Below, one piece after another: positions 6,235 to 8,062 of a stretch of DNA of 8,062 bases. Positions within the stretch are counted from its first letter, which is position 1. Each line of letters begins with the position of its first letter. Made by a program: the position numbers and the translations under genes. Origin of the DNA: Acidobacteriota bacterium (GTDB lineage Bacteria; Acidobacteriota; Thermoanaerobaculia; Multivoradales; JAHEKO01); the NCBI GenBank assembly GCA_024638355.1, contig JAHEKO010000075.1, positions 3,191 to 11,252 of the forward strand. Direction: 5' to 3'. The notes under the pieces were generated by a model, which saw nothing but the letters and a program-made list of their open reading frames with translations, ran no database searches and was not told the origin of the DNA.

Positions 6235-6939
6235 ATGAGATTCGGGAGATCGTTATTCGCCGTGACCGCTCTACTCATGCTCGTCGCCGGCGCCGCCACC
6301 GCCACCGAGGGCCCGCTGCTGCGGATTGTCGGGGCATCCGTCAACCCGACCGGGGATCTGCGCCAGACCGAGAGCGACAGCATCCCGCTGGGTGACGGGA
6401 CGACGCTCACGCTGGTCGAGCAGATCGACGTCGAGGCCGACAACGCTTTCGGCTTCTGCGTCGATTTCGAGTATCGGTTCAACGAGCTCTTCGGCCTCGA
6501 TTTCGCGCTGATGAACGCCGACCCCGACGTCGACCTCACGGGTACCGAGACGGCACGGCTCACGGACGACGCGACGAACACGATCCTGTTCGAGTCGACC
6601 GACACCATCGCGGCGCAGGCCAGCAGCGGCATGACCCCGCTCCTGGTCGGCTCCAACTTCCACTTCGGCGGCAGCGAGAAGGTCGACCTCTACGGTGGTC
6701 CGTTCGTCGGCTGGATCTTCTTCGACGACATCGAGCTGCTCGGAGAACGAGTCGACGTGAAGGACGATTTCGCCTACGGCGCGACCCTCGGTCTCGACGT
6801 CCCGTTCGGCCAGGGCGGCATGATGTTCTCCGGCGCGGTTCGCTACATGATCGCGTCCGCCGAGACCGACGAGCCGGACTCCGCGACTCTCGACATCGAT
6901 CCCTGGATCGTACTGCTCGGCCTCGGCTACAGATTCTGA
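6235..6939 (+). CDS. OmpW-like outer-membrane beta-barrel protein
   Basis: The 234-residue product begins with a clear signal peptide: basic MRFGR, a hydrophobic core, and A-T-A at 21-23, for predicted cleavage before Thr24. The mature chain of about 211 residues has alternating amphipathic strands, with acidic and Thr-rich loops (for example around 95-125). It ends in IDPWIVLLGLGYRF, closely resembling the OmpW C-terminus (LDPW...GVGYRF) and finishing with the terminal Phe of outer-membrane barrels. LYGGPFVGWIFF and FAYGATLGLDVPF match the middle strands of the family. OmpW forms a small eight-stranded barrel with a hydrophobic channel; the cargo here is unknown. The ATG at 6235 was chosen because AAGGAGG (6223-6229) lies five bases upstream and the signal peptide follows at once; earlier in-frame codons read through the riboswitch. 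Expression is probably set by that aptamer. The family call is by sequence resemblance. Confidence 0.88.
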   Translation: MRFGRSLFAVTALLMLVAGAATATEGPLLRIVGASVNPTGDLRQTESDSIPLGDGTTLTLVEQIDVEADNAFGFCVDFEYRFNELFGLDFALMNADPDVDLTGTETARLTDDATNTILFESTDTIAAQASSGMTPLLVGSNFHFGGSEKVDLYGGPFVGWIFFDDIELLGERVDVKDDFAYGATLGLDVPFGQGGMMFSGAVRYMIASAETDEPDSATLDIDPWIVLLGLGYRF

Positions 6940-6967
6940 TCGCGGCGCGGGAAGGGGTGAGGCGAAA

Positions 6968-6983
6968 CCACCCCAGCGGGTGG
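6968..6983 (+). terminator. Hairpin after the OmpW-like gene, possible terminator
   Basis: CCACCC (6968-6973) pairs perfectly with GGGTGG (6978-6983) around the loop CAGC, 28 bases after the stop codon. Only scattered T residues follow, so it is a weak or factor-assisted terminator at best. The rest of the 100-bp gap before the next gene shows AGGAG (7019-7023) and no other clear signal. Confidence 0.35.
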
Positions 6984-7039
6984 CTGTCTCGCTCGCAGGC
7001 GCTTGCTAGCGTCGACGTAGGAGAACAGCGCGATCCAAC

Positions 7040-8062
7040 GTGACAAGCGACCCAGAGCCCCTTCTCGGTAGCTACTTCGTCTCCGCCTACCCGCCGTTTC
7101 ACTACTGGGCCGAGTCGGAGGTCGTGCCTTTCAGGCGGCGGCTGGCGCGGCCTTCGTCCGGCGAGGAACCGTTCGGGATCTACGCTCACATCCCTTTCTG
7201 CTCGCAGCGCTGCCGCTACTGCTACTACCTGTCTCACGACGATCGTTCGGGCGAGATCGACGCCTACCTCGACACCCTGGTGCGCGAGCTCGAGCTCTAC
7301 GCCAAGCGGCCGTATCTCGCCGGCCGTTCGCCGTCGTTCGTCTACTTCGGCGGCGGCACGCCGTCGCTGCTGTCGGTCGGCCGCATTCGCCGCCTGCTCG
7401 AGCGAATGCGCGGCTTCTTCGACTGGCGTGACGCGCGCGAGGTGACCTTCGAGTGCGCGCCGCAGTCGGTGACCGCGGCCAAGCTCGCGGCGCTGCGCGA
7501 GCTCGGGGTGACGCGCCTCAGCCTGGGCGTCCAGCAGCTCGACGACCGGGTGCTCCGGGCGAACGGGCGTCTGCACCTGGTGGCCGACGTGGAGCGCGCC
7601 CTCGCGGCCATCGATCGGGTGGGCTTCGACGTGGTCAATATCGATCTGATCGCCGGCCTGGTCGGTGAGACGGACCGGTCGTTCTTCTCGAGCCTCGAGC
7701 GGGTCATCGCGCTGGCTCCCGAGAGCGTCACGATCTACCTCCTGGAGATTCCCCACAACACGCCGCTCTACCGATCGATCCGCGATGGCGCCGGCGCCGA
7801 GCTGCCGGCCGGATGGTCGGAGAAACGAGCGCGTCTCGCGGCCGGATTCGAACGGCTCGAAGCGGCCGGCTACACGGTGCGCAGCGCCTACTCGGCGGTG
7901 CGAGATCCGCGGCGGCACGCCTTCGTCTACCAGGACGCTCAGTACCGCGGCGTCGACCTGCTGGGGGTCGGAGTCTCGGCGTTCTCGTATCTCGGGGGCG
8001 TGCATCAGCAGAACGTCGCCGACCTCTCCCGCTACCTTTCCTGGCCTGCCGGCGAGCTACCT
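7040..8062 (+). CDS. HemN-like radical SAM protein (coproporphyrinogen III oxidase family), 3' end outside the window
   Basis: From the GTG at 7040, 341 codons run open to the right edge. IYAHIPFC (47-54) leads into CSQRCRYC, giving Cys54, Cys58 and Cys61 for the 4Fe-4S cluster that cleaves S-adenosylmethionine. YFGGGTPS (102-109), TFECAP (136-141) and GVQQLDD are the SAM-binding and HemN/HemW family blocks. Near the end, DLLGVGVSAFSYLGG with HQQN shortly after resembles the equivalent region of E. coli HemN (DLLGMGVSAIS, then YAQN) more than HemW, whose HNxxYW haem motif is not seen. The fourth Cys of true HemN (CxxxCxxCxC) is Tyr63 here. It may therefore be a HemN paralogue with another substrate rather than the haem enzyme. 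An in-frame stop at 7007 rules out earlier starts. AGGAG at 7019-7023 is rather far (16 bases) from the GTG. The family call is firm, the function unknown. Confidence 0.88.
   Translation, partial: MTSDPEPLLGSYFVSAYPPFHYWAESEVVPFRRRLARPSSGEEPFGIYAHIPFCSQRCRYCYYLSHDDRSGEIDAYLDTLVRELELYAKRPYLAGRSPSFVYFGGGTPSLLSVGRIRRLLERMRGFFDWRDAREVTFECAPQSVTAAKLAALRELGVTRLSLGVQQLDDRVLRANGRLHLVADVERALAAIDRVGFDVVNIDLIAGLVGETDRSFFSSLERVIALAPESVTIYLLEIPHNTPLYRSIRDGAGAELPAGWSEKRARLAAGFERLEAAGYTVRSAYSAVRDPRRHAFVYQDAQYRGVDLLGVGVSAFSYLGGVHQQNVADLSRYLSWPAGELP

Noticed and set aside
6560..8005. Minus-strand open frame of 481 codons across the OmpW-like and radical SAM genes
   Set aside because: It crosses a gene boundary and an intergenic hairpin on the other strand, and its translation is compositionally biased with no domain.

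Overview
The window is GC-rich and gene-dense. It suggests a Gram-negative bacterium: there is a predicted OmpW-type outer-membrane barrel, a secreted hexosaminidase and a candidate c-di-GMP-type riboswitch. An Acidobacteriota-like or other high-GC Gram-negative lineage would fit, but the sequence alone does not settle it. No mobile elements, CRISPR arrays, tRNA or rRNA genes were seen.

Layout. (1) Positions 1-2340, minus strand: a secreted GH20 beta-N-acetylhexosaminidase of the chitobiase type, cut by the left edge. (2) Positions 2389-3489, plus strand: a multi-pass membrane protein of the NagX / HGSNAT-like family, divergent from the hexosaminidase across a 48-bp gap. Both families act on N-acetylglucosamine or glucosamine sugars, so they form a plausible amino-sugar (chitin, peptidoglycan or glycan) utilisation pair. 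(3) Positions 3593-6024, plus strand: proB and proA with a 4-base ATGA overlap, giving the first two steps of proline synthesis from glutamate. (4) Positions 6025-6234: a 210-bp leader holding several hairpins and then a candidate class-I c-di-GMP (GEMM) riboswitch. It ends at a strong Shine-Dalgarno sequence. (5) Positions 6235-6939, plus strand: an OmpW-like outer-membrane beta-barrel, which the riboswitch should control. (6) Positions 7040-8062, plus strand: a HemN-like radical SAM protein, cut by the right edge.

The main regulatory observation is the riboswitch-barrel unit, in which a cyclic dinucleotide second messenger would tune an outer-membrane protein. The aptamer core is well matched, but its 5' joining strand and its tetraloop-receptor region diverge from the common form, so ligand identity is open. 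Two promoter-like -10 elements sit at distances from start codons that fit leaderless transcription (GH20 gene and proB). The protein-coding genes belong to known families; I see no evidence of a wholly new multi-gene system.
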